A stretch of 39,331 bases of DNA from assembly GCA_938045195.1 (NCBI GenBank), contig CALINC010000049.1, positions 1-39,331 of the forward strand, in the 5' to 3' direction. The notes below the pieces were generated by a model. That model searched no databases, had not been told where the DNA came from, and saw only the letters and a program-made list of their open reading frames with translations. The position numbers and the translations under genes are program-made. This document shows positions 16,714-23,358 of this stretch, one piece after another. This DNA comes from an uncultured Treponema sp. (GTDB taxonomy: Bacteria; Spirochaetota; Spirochaetia; Treponematales; Treponemataceae). The first letter of the stretch is position 1, and each line of letters opens with the position of its first letter.

Positions 16714-16742
16714 ATTATATTGTAAAATCGATTATTTGTCAA
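16714..16742 (-). promoter_or_regulatory. Near-consensus sigma-70 promoter of the flaA-like operon
   Basis: On the minus strand, TTGACA (16742-16737), 17-bp spacer, TATAAT (16719-16714): perfect in both hexamers and spacing. It lies 38 bp upstream of the first flaA-like ATG. It is the strongest promoter in the window and is not a TAAA/CCGATA flagellar sigma-28 motif. Confidence 0.9.
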
Positions 16743-17014
16743 ACCTAAACAATACATTTTATGCAAAATAATGACTTTGATTTCAGTATCGGCAACTTTA
16801 TTCCGTTTCTACAGTCATTTTATAAATATAATTATAAGGAAGCTCTAAAAAATTCGGTCTTTTAGAGATGCCCTATAGACTACTATTAGGCATTATATCA
16901 AATTTGCTGCGGAATATCAATGACTTAATGCCGTAATTATATGTTTTTCCGCAAAATGCCGTGTATTTTACGCATAAAATTTATAAAAAAAAGCTGAAAA
17001 AAGGTGTTACAATC
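16743..17014. other. Intergenic region with a CTCTAAAA hairpin
   Basis: The divergent gap between the flaA-like and ComFB genes holds no gene. At about 16855-16877 CTCTAAAA and TTTTAGAG form an 8-bp stem followed by GATGCCCTATAG. This resembles the hairpin and trailing bases at 20736-20765 (CTAAAAACT/AGTTTTTAG then ATGTTCTATATAG). Confidence 0.45.
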
Positions 17015-17043
17015 TTGCCTATTTTTTGCTTTTAGAATAGAAT
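17015..17043 (+). promoter_or_regulatory. Promoter of the ComFB-domain gene
   Basis: TTGCCT (17015-17020), 17-bp spacer, TAGAAT (17038-17043), 49 bp before the ATG; each box differs from consensus at one or two positions. An overlapping second TAGAAT at 17033-17038 has only 12 bp spacing. Confidence 0.55.
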
Positions 17044-17092
17044 AGTTTTAATGTTTTTTATTAATACGGCAGCTTAAAACTAAGGAGAGTAT

Positions 17093-17791
17093 ATGGTTAT
17101 TCATAACGTAATGGAAGACATTGTTTATAGTGAAGTAAACAAACTATTTGATAAAGCGGAAAAAAATAATGAAAGCTGGCTTACGTGCAGTTGTATGCAA
17201 TGTAGGCTTGATACGATGTGTTATGTTTTAAATAGAGTTAAGCCGCGCTATATAAAATCGGGCAGGGGGCTTGCCCATTTTTTAAAATTTAAAGAAAATG
17301 AAAAAAATCAGATAATGTCGGAAATAACCGTTCTTTCCATTGAGGGGATGCGCAGAGTTTTATCTACCCGCCGCCCTCATGAAGATGCCGTAATTCCGGA
17401 AAAATCAAATACCCCTGTTTTTAATTTTCCTACAATAAGCGGAAAAATTATTAATGGCAGTAATTTTAAAAGCATGGATAATGTAAAAGTAACTTTAAAA
17501 CTTGAAAATGACATTGTTCCGCAGATAAATATTTTATGGGATAACCCCTATACGGTTTCGGAAAAAACACCGGGAATTTATACGTTCTGCCCCAAATCGA
17601 TTCCTGTATTACACGCCGGAAAAACAAAGAAATTCCTTTTTTTAATAACGGCTGAAAAGGAAGGTTTTGAACCGTCCAAAGTTTCTTTTGAACTTGAACT
17701 GACCTCCGAAGAACAGGAAAAATCGCCGTTACATTCTTCATATTTTTATGAGGTTAAAAATTTGTTCTTATTTTCGGAATCGGATGAATAG
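17093..17791 (+). CDS. ComFB-domain protein with C-terminal beta-rich domain
   Basis: 232 aa. Residues about 6-90 match the late-competence ComFB family: VMEDIVYSEVNKLFD, then the C-x-C-x2-C-x-x-D cluster in LTCSCMQCRLDTMCYVLNRVKPRYI (Cys32, 34, 37). The small ComFB protein of Bacillus sits in a competence operon, and cyanobacterial ComFB-type proteins have been reported as cyclic-dinucleotide receptors, so a signalling role is plausible but not shown here. Residues about 108-215 look like an extra beta-sandwich (NFPTISGKIINGSNF, KVTLKLENDIVPQINILWD, KKFLFLITAEKEGF), not part of ordinary ComFB. No signal peptide. AAGGAGAG precedes the ATG. It is a single gene followed by repeat A1. Confidence 0.75.
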   Translation: MVIHNVMEDIVYSEVNKLFDKAEKNNESWLTCSCMQCRLDTMCYVLNRVKPRYIKSGRGLAHFLKFKENEKNQIMSEITVLSIEGMRRVLSTRRPHEDAVIPEKSNTPVFNFPTISGKIINGSNFKSMDNVKVTLKLENDIVPQINILWDNPYTVSEKTPGIYTFCPKSIPVLHAGKTKKFLFLITAEKEGFEPSKVSFELELTSEEQEKSPLHSSYFYEVKNLFLFSESDE

Positions 17792-17822
17792 AGGTAAGGT
17801 AGATTCTTAATGGGGGATGGGC

Positions 17823-17941
17823 TAAACAGTTCGGCACAAATGGTGCCTCGCTGTTTATCCGGCGAGTTTGCCTTATCGGCAAACGTCGTATATTGTATGC
17901 AGTTTTGTTTTCACAAAACTGCTTGAAAAAACTTTTTTCAA
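17823..17941 (+). repeat. Composite hairpin element, copy A1 (clearest copy)
   Basis: H0 is 17823-17857: TAAACAG/CTGTTTA enclosing GGCAC/GTGCC. H1 is 17863-17888: CGA + GTTTGCC/GGCAAAC + G + TCG. The linker is TATATTGTAT. H2 is 17899-17922: GCAGTTTTG/CAAAACTGC. Then TTGAAAAAA/TTTTTTCAA at 17923-17941. The order and linkers match copy A3, which lies 14.8 kb away in the opposite orientation. Confidence 0.78.
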
Positions 17942-17981
17942 AAACTGATGTTTCCTGCAAAATATTTCTATGGAGGGATGT

Positions 17982-18665
17982 ATGTATTTTGATTATTATT
18001 ATCTTATTTTGGTTGTGCCGGCTTTGCTTTTATCGCTTTATGCTCAAGTTAAGGTTAAAAGTACTTTTGCAAAATATTCTAAAATAAATACACAAAGGGG
18101 GATAACCGGCAAAGAGGCTGCAAAACTTTTAATGCGTACAAATGGAATTTCCGATGTAGGCATTCAACAAGTTGCCGGTTCTTTAACCGACCATTATGAT
18201 CCTGCAAGCAAAATGCTCAAACTTTCGGAACCTGTTTACGATAAAACCTCCATTTCGGCTGTGGGTGTTGCCGCTCACGAAACGGGACACGCAATTCAAG
18301 ATAAAGAACGGTATGCACCGCTGGTTTTAAGAAGCACGCTTGTTCCGCTTGCAAATATAGGCTCTTCGGCAGGGCCTTATCTTGCAATGGCAGGCATTAT
18401 CTTCAGTATGGATATTTTGTTGACTATAGGAATTATTTTGTTTTCAGTTGCGGTATTATTTTATATCGTTACTTTACCTGTAGAAATCGATGCTTCGCGC
18501 AGGGCATTAAAAGTTTTGGAAAGTAATGCTGTTCTTTCGCAAGAAGAATTGCGCGGTGCAAGGAAAGTTTTAACTGCGGCAGCCCTTACGTATATTGCTT
18601 CCGCATTAACGGCAGTGGCGAGCCTCTTACGCTTAATTTTAATAGCCCGTAACAGACGAAAGTAA
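17982..18665 (+). CDS. YugP-type zinc-dependent membrane peptidase
   Basis: Membrane metallopeptidase of the Zn_peptidase_2 (YugP) family, substrates unknown. 227 aa, near the family's usual length. The N-terminal hydrophobic segment (YYYLILVVPALLLSLYAQ) is followed by the family stretch RGITGKEAAKLLMRTNGI and DHYDPASKMLKLSEPVY. The zinc motif HExxH is H99-ETG-H103 in GVAAHETGHAIQD. Three more hydrophobic segments follow, with the conserved VEIDASRRALKVLE between them. The ATG at 17982 is preferred over 17970 because GGAGGG lies between the two and serves the later ATG. Confidence 0.9.
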   Translation: MYFDYYYLILVVPALLLSLYAQVKVKSTFAKYSKINTQRGITGKEAAKLLMRTNGISDVGIQQVAGSLTDHYDPASKMLKLSEPVYDKTSISAVGVAAHETGHAIQDKERYAPLVLRSTLVPLANIGSSAGPYLAMAGIIFSMDILLTIGIILFSVAVLFYIVTLPVEIDASRRALKVLESNAVLSQEELRGARKVLTAAALTYIASALTAVASLLRLILIARNRRK

Positions 18666-18674
18666 CACCCTCTA

Positions 18675-18715
18675 AAAACAACAACTGCAAGCCGTTATGC
18701 TGCGGTTGTTGTTTT
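18675..18715. terminator. Bidirectional terminator between peptidase and aspA
   Basis: Arms AAAACAACAAC (18675-18685) and GTTGTTGTTTT (18705-18715), extended inward by TGCA/TGCG (one G-T pair), form a 15-bp stem with an 11-nt loop. T-runs flank both sides. It separates two convergent genes. Confidence 0.8.
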
Positions 18716-18756
18716 GTGAATCATAGCTGTTTAAATATCCGCACTTATTAGAATAC

Positions 18757-20151
18757 TTATTTCAGCTTGCGCGGTTTTGTCATATTTTCGGGCTTTAGAA
18801 TATCATCAAGTTTCTCTTTTGAAAGAAGCCCCCTCTCCAACACTAGGTCATAGACGCTTTTGTTGTCGCGAAGTGCGGTTTTTGCAATATCCGATGAAGC
18901 CTCATAGCCGATAACGGGATTTAACGCCGTTACCAATCCTATACTTGCCAGAACTTTCTCTTTGCAATGTTTATAGTTTCCTATAATTCCGGTAACACAG
19001 CGTTCTCTTAATGTTTTCATTGCATTGATCAAAAGTTTAATGGATTCAAAAACGGAATAAATCATAACCGGTTCAAAAACATTAAGCTCAAGCTGGGCAG
19101 ATTCTGCAGCAAGAATTACGGCTGTATCATTACCGATAACCCTATAGCAAACTTGATTTACAACTTCAGGAATTACCGGATTTACTTTTCCGGGCATAAT
19201 GGAAGAACCGGGCTGCATAGGGGGCAGACTTATGTCAAAAATACCTGTTCGAGGCCCGGATGAAAGGAGCCGCAGGTCGCTGCATATTTTTGAGAGTTTT
19301 GCCGCAAGACGTTTTAATTCGGAAGAATAGGTAACAAAACCTGACGTATCATTTGTTGCCGCAATCATATTCTTTGCAGCTTTTAAGTCAAATCCGGATA
19401 TTTTAGAAAGATATGCGGTAACTTTTGGTGTATACATAGGGTCGGAGTTAATTCCGGTACCGATTGCAGTAGCCCCCATATTTATTGTGTGCAGGTTTTT
19501 TTCTGCATATTCAATTTGTTCAATCTCGTCCTCTAAAGAAGCTGCGTACGACTCAAATTCCTGCCCTAAGGTCATAGGTACGGCATCTTGAAGCTGGGTG
19601 CGTCCCATTTTGATATTGTCGCCGAGTTCCTCAGCTTTTTTCCTAAAAGCGGAAACAAGCCGTTTTAATTCTTCAATAAGCGGTTTTGTATTTAAACAGA
19701 TACCGATTTTTGCCGCAGTAGGATAGGCATCGTTTGTAGACTGAGCCAAATTAACATGATTATTCGGATGGCAGGGTTTGTAAGAACCTTTGGGCTGCCC
19801 TAAAATTTCATTCGCTCGATTGGCAATAACTTCATTCGCATTCATATTTGTTGAAGTCCCTGCCCCTCCTTGAATCATATCGACGACGAATTCCTTATCG
19901 AATTTACTTTCGCCGACTTCTTTACAAGCCTGAATCATTGCTTTATAAACAGAATCTTCCAAATATCCCAATTCGTGATTTGCTTCTGCAGCAGCCTGCT
20001 TTGTGTATGCAAGTCCTTTAATAAAATCGGGAAAATCACAAAGTTTTAAACCGGTAATTTGGAAATTTTCGATACTCCTAAAAGTTTGGATTCCATAATA
20101 GGCATCTTTGGGGATATCCAATTCTCCAAGCAGATCGTGTTCTTTTCTCAT
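18757..20151 (-). CDS. aspA: Aspartate ammonia-lyase
   Basis: Interconverts L-aspartate and fumarate plus ammonia. 464 aa, standard for the fumarase/aspartase superfamily. The signature loop GSSIMPGKVNP is at 315-325, with the superfamily motifs GGAGTSTNMNANEV (95-108), NLAQSTNDAYPTA (134-146) and GRTQLQDAVPMTLGQEF (183-199). TQLQDA rather than a fumarase-type THLMDA at this site, and the N-terminal HDLLGELDIPKDAYYGIQT, favour aspartase over class II fumarase. AGGAG precedes the ATG, and the promoter is readable at 20184-20212. Single gene. Confidence 0.93.
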   Translation of the reverse strand: MRKEHDLLGELDIPKDAYYGIQTFRSIENFQITGLKLCDFPDFIKGLAYTKQAAAEANHELGYLEDSVYKAMIQACKEVGESKFDKEFVVDMIQGGAGTSTNMNANEVIANRANEILGQPKGSYKPCHPNNHVNLAQSTNDAYPTAAKIGICLNTKPLIEELKRLVSAFRKKAEELGDNIKMGRTQLQDAVPMTLGQEFESYAASLEDEIEQIEYAEKNLHTINMGATAIGTGINSDPMYTPKVTAYLSKISGFDLKAAKNMIAATNDTSGFVTYSSELKRLAAKLSKICSDLRLLSSGPRTGIFDISLPPMQPGSSIMPGKVNPVIPEVVNQVCYRVIGNDTAVILAAESAQLELNVFEPVMIYSVFESIKLLINAMKTLRERCVTGIIGNYKHCKEKVLASIGLVTALNPVIGYEASSDIAKTALRDNKSVYDLVLERGLLSKEKLDDILKPENMTKPRKLK

Positions 20152-20183
20152 TATATAACTCCTGTTATGTAAATATTTTTTAT

Positions 20184-20212
20184 ATTATATTAGTTAGATT
20201 AAAAACAAACAA
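20184..20212 (-). promoter_or_regulatory. Promoter of aspA
   Basis: On the minus strand TTGTTT (20212-20207), 17-bp spacer, TATAAT (20189-20184), 32 bp before the aspA ATG. Confidence 0.65.
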
Positions 20213-20339
20213 GAGGGTAGGGGGAGAAGAAATCTTTTTCTGCCCTAAGAACCCGCTGACAGTAAAGTTTTGAGGTTACACTTTAATAAGCAGGTTATCC
20301 TATGCTTGGGTTTTGCATAATGGTGTTACGCTTTTTGAA

Positions 20340-20412
20340 AATAAGCTAAGCAGCAGCGAGGGGCTTAGCAAATCCCAACCGCAGGCGTGCTTTTTGCACG
20401 TCGGGGACTAAT
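20340..20412 (-). repeat. Possible second intergenic repeat type, copy B1
   Basis: Read on the minus strand: TCCCCGAC, a CGTGC/GCACG hairpin, then a GGG...TTTGCTAAG...CCCC arm pair and CTCGCTGCTGCTTAG. Copy B2 at 32355-32441 has the same order (CCCCGAC, a short GC hairpin, GGG...AAACCC, TCCGCA). Similarity is mainly in layout, so the relationship is tentative. Confidence 0.35.
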
Positions 20413-20464
20413 TTTTATGAAGTAATGCAGTAATTGTCCGTATATTTTTGAAAGATTAATATTA

Positions 20465-20583
20465 GACCTGTTCGATAACTTGCATTATCGAACAGGTCGA
20501 CGAGTTCTAAATCGTGCAAATAGCACGATTTAGAACATCGCATTTTAAGGCAGCCTGTTCTGAAACTGAAGTTTCCGAACAGG
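20465..20583 (+). repeat. Composite hairpin element, copy A5
   Basis: H0 is 20465-20498: perfect 14-bp GACCTGTTCGATAA/TTATCGAACAGGTC. H1 is 20501-20540: CGA + perfect 14-bp GTTCTAAATCGTGC/GCACGATTTAGAAC + A + TCG. H2 is 20554-20583: CCTGTTC/GAACAGG, a mismatch, then GAAACT/AGTTTC. The stems differ wholly from A1-A3, but the CGA-GTT...AAC-R-TCG frame and hairpin order are the same. Confidence 0.7.
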
Positions 20584-20659
20584 TTTATTAGCGTTACCGG
20601 AAAATGACTACAATAAACACAATGCCTTTACTTTTTTGTATTCTCGTCATAAGCCTTTT

Positions 20660-20755
20660 GTAAGTTCATATATCAATAACTTACGAAAAACATCGCAAGT
20701 AAGCTTAAGGTGAACCGGTGCGCAAAGTTCACCTTCTAAAAACTGAAGTTTTTAG
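20660..20755. repeat. Run of three further hairpins
   Basis: GTAAGTT/AACTTAC (20660-20684), AAGGTGAAC/GTTCACCTT (20707-20735) and CTAAAAACT/AGTTTTTAG (20736-20755) follow copy A5 directly and lead to the end of the epimerase gene. The last may terminate that gene on the minus strand. With A5 they make the 20152-20775 gap almost entirely structured, apart from the aspA promoter. Confidence 0.6.
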
Positions 20756-20775
20756 ATGTTCTATATAGGCTGCGT

Positions 20776-22326
20776 TTATTCTGCAATATCCTTAAAACAA
20801 TTTTTATCGTAAAAATTGTTTTCATCTTTACCGTGATCATTATACCAAATTTGAGCGTAGAATTTGCTGTGTTTTGCAAGTTCGTCAAAATTCCAAGGCG
20901 GTACGGCGCAGTGAGGACACCAATGTCCCGCTTTTAAAATTAAAAACGGACTTGCTTTGAATGTATGCCCGCAAGAACATTCCCACTCAAGCGGTGCATA
21001 TAAATCTCCCGTTTCCATTTCTTTGCTTAAACATTTGCCTCCGCGGAATTCTGCCGCCTGTTGCATATCTTTAATAGAAAGAAGTTCTTGCGGTTTTGAT
21101 TCGTCATAGCCGTGCTTTAATAAAAACTGTTTAGCTTTGCTTTCATCTTTTAAAGTTTCATAATTCAAGGCATCTCCCGTTTCGGGATTTTTGTTTTCGC
21201 AGAGGAGATGATATGCCTCCCATGTTTTAGGAATACGTTCATATTGTTCACGGGAGCCGAAAAAGGCTTTTATTCTGCTTTCAAGATTATGTTTCAGCCA
21301 ATACATCGGTGCATTACAGTTTTGTAAAAGAGGTTCAATTGCAAATTTGCGGATAAAATAGGGGAACGGTTTGCCTAATTTAAAATACCAAAATTTTTTA
21401 TCCAACTTTTTAAAAAAGTCTTCAAAACCTTCATGTTGAAAATCCAGATATTCATGTAATATTTTAGAATCATAAAACCAACCGCAGTGAAAATTTCTTG
21501 CGGCATTCCAATTAGGAGAAAACACGTCTTTCGCAGTTCTGCCCATTAGTTTAAAACCTCTGTCGAGTGTTTCATAACCGGTTACGCGGGCATCTTTTCC
21601 ATTGCCGATATTGTAAACACGTTTCCAAAATTCTTTCGGGAGCGTCCCTGCTTCATTTTTTTCTAAAAGATTTTTTAATAAAAGTCCCGAAGTGCGGGCT
21701 GTAGCCCATTCAATCGGTGTATTCCAACCGGTATGAAACATAAGGCCGTCATTCATATTATTCATCATAATACTATCATATAAAACTCCGGATTGACGGA
21801 GCGAAACCCAATAGTCAAGACCGGACTCAATTACTTCGCGCTCAGCCATAACTTTTGTTGCTCCGTAAAAATCGAATGCGGAAGTTACAAGCGGGTCTCC
21901 CGTGCGTATCCACGGGGCTTTAAACGTTCTGTTGCCGTATTCCGCAACAGTTCCGATATGAATAAATTTAACTTCGCCGCATTTGGAAGATTTTTTTACG
22001 GCATTTATTAAATTAAGTGTTCCCAAATAATTTGCCTTATATACGGCATCCGAATTATGGTCGGCGGCGGGCGGAATAATTGCAGCACAATGAATTATGT
22101 AGTCTGCATATTCAACACATTTTTCGCAATCTGCAAAAACCGACAAGTCTCCGAAAATAATAGTTATCCTTGACGTATATAATTTTTTTAAGCGTTTTGC
22201 AAGTTTAAGATTGCGCTTTTTTTCTCGTAAGATTATGGTAACATGATATGCCTTTGTTTCGGCTATTTGCCGTAATGCTTCCGAACCCATTGTGCCGGAA
22301 GCTCCGGTAATAAGTATATTTTTCAT
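20776..22326 (-). CDS. NAD-dependent epimerase/dehydratase fused to a C-terminal zinc ribbon
   Basis: 516 aa, about 200 longer than a plain extended SDR sugar epimerase. The N-terminus is a Rossmann fold (ILITGASGTMGSEAL, GxxGxxG at 8-14). The family's D-linked IIHCAAIIPP and catalytic YxxxK (DFYGATKVMAE) follow. The middle (about 300-440) is unlike standard SDR C-termini. Residues 450-473 form a zinc-binding ribbon: C450-x-C452 in WECSCGHTF and C470-x2-C473 in HWCPHC. Substrate unknown; a nucleotide sugar or other hydroxy compound is the family expectation. It is divergent from yedF with 130 bp between, and an intergenic hairpin run lies downstream. Confidence 0.8.
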   Translation of the reverse strand: MKNILITGASGTMGSEALRQIAETKAYHVTIILREKKRNLKLAKRLKKLYTSRITIIFGDLSVFADCEKCVEYADYIIHCAAIIPPAADHNSDAVYKANYLGTLNLINAVKKSSKCGEVKFIHIGTVAEYGNRTFKAPWIRTGDPLVTSAFDFYGATKVMAEREVIESGLDYWVSLRQSGVLYDSIMMNNMNDGLMFHTGWNTPIEWATARTSGLLLKNLLEKNEAGTLPKEFWKRVYNIGNGKDARVTGYETLDRGFKLMGRTAKDVFSPNWNAARNFHCGWFYDSKILHEYLDFQHEGFEDFFKKLDKKFWYFKLGKPFPYFIRKFAIEPLLQNCNAPMYWLKHNLESRIKAFFGSREQYERIPKTWEAYHLLCENKNPETGDALNYETLKDESKAKQFLLKHGYDESKPQELLSIKDMQQAAEFRGGKCLSKEMETGDLYAPLEWECSCGHTFKASPFLILKAGHWCPHCAVPPWNFDELAKHSKFYAQIWYNDHGKDENNFYDKNCFKDIAE

Positions 22327-22456
22327 AAGGAAATGATACTCATCTTTTTAATTTATTGCAAGCAGATAGAGGTTATGAAAAACTACCCCCTTTAAATTTT
22401 TATGTGTTTGTGGTAGTATCGGATATATAAAAATATTAAATATAAGGAGAAATATT

Positions 22457-23062
22457 ATGATAGAAGTAAACGGTATGGGACAGGCTTGCCCTATTCCCGT
22501 AATTATGACGAAAAAAGCAATACGTCAAAATACTGCGAAAGAAAATATTTTGGTAAAAGTTGATAATGAAATCGCTACACAGAATCTTTCTAAAATGGCT
22601 GATCAATTGGGTATAAAGGTTCAAGTTACTAAAATAAAAGATGCGGAATATACGGTGCTGTTTAATATGGAAAACTGCGTAACATGCACGCTTCTTGATA
22701 ATCCGATAGCAGTTCCCGAAACTGCAACCGGCGAATATGCTGTTGTGATTAACTCCGACCGCATGGGAACGGGAGACGAAGGTTTCGGCAAAAAACTTTT
22801 AGAAGGTTTTATCTATGCGCTAACCGAACAGGATATTCTGCCCAAATTTGTTGTCTGCTATAATTCCGGTGTTCAGCTTACAACAATGAATGAAAAAACC
22901 GTCAACGACTTAAAGGCTCTCGCGTCTCAAGGCTGTGAAGTTTTGTCATGCGGATTGTGTTTGGATTTTTACGGTGTTAAAGACAAACTGAAAGTCGGAA
23001 ACCCCACTAATATGTACCGGATAACGGAAATTATGCGTACCCATTTTGTGGTACGTCCATAG
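22457..23062 (+). CDS. yedF: YedF-type selenium metabolism protein (TusA-like plus DsrE-like)
   Basis: 201 aa, two domains. Residues 1-72 are TusA/SirA-like, with the CPxP motif in GQACPIPVIMTKKAI (Cys11 would carry sulfur or selenium). Residues about 90-200 are DsrE-like (YAVVINSDRMGTGDEGFGKKLLEGFIYAL, CGLCLDFYGVKDKLKVG, each a family core). The fusion is typical of the YedF family found with selenium-utilisation genes. A strong ATAAGGAG lies upstream. It heads a three-gene cluster with a DUF3343 protein and a class V aminotransferase, suggesting delivery of persulfide or perselenide from the desulfurase/lyase to this carrier. Confidence 0.88.
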   Translation: MIEVNGMGQACPIPVIMTKKAIRQNTAKENILVKVDNEIATQNLSKMADQLGIKVQVTKIKDAEYTVLFNMENCVTCTLLDNPIAVPETATGEYAVVINSDRMGTGDEGFGKKLLEGFIYALTEQDILPKFVVCYNSGVQLTTMNEKTVNDLKALASQGCEVLSCGLCLDFYGVKDKLKVGNPTNMYRITEIMRTHFVVRP

Positions 23063-23088
23063 CATTTAACCGGTGAGGTTTTAGCAAA

Positions 23089-23358
23089 ATGGATAACGAA
23101 ACATTCGGAGTTTTTTCATTTTCGTCTTCTCATTATGCAATAGCCGCAGAAGTTGCAGCAAAGGGCAGCGAAGATGCCCGTCTTATTCCGCTCCCTCCTG
23201 AAATTTCTGCCGGCTGCGGTTTGGTTTTGCGTGTAAGCGAACCCGGAATAAAAAACACCGCAAAACTTTTAAAAGAAGCCGAAATTCCTTATGAAGAAAT
23301 TTATACGTTAAAAATAAAAAATAAAAAAAGGTTTGCAGAAAGATATGATTTACTTTGA
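23089..23358 (+). CDS. DUF3343 putative Se/S carrier-like protein
   Basis: 89 aa. The core EVAAKGSEDARLIPLPPEIS then AGCGLVLRV (with the family's single Cys) fits DUF3343, small proteins seen beside YedF and cysteine-desulfurase-like genes. It may pass sulfur or selenium; that role is inferred from context. GGTGAGG precedes the ATG. Its last 14 bp overlap the next gene's start, pointing to coupled translation. Confidence 0.8.
   Translation: MDNETFGVFSFSSSHYAIAAEVAAKGSEDARLIPLPPEISAGCGLVLRVSEPGIKNTAKLLKEAEIPYEEIYTLKIKNKKRFAERYDLL

Noticed and set aside
22376..22456. Riboswitch or leader upstream of yedF
   Set aside because: The leader is short and AT-rich, with no conserved aptamer or alternative hairpins visible.
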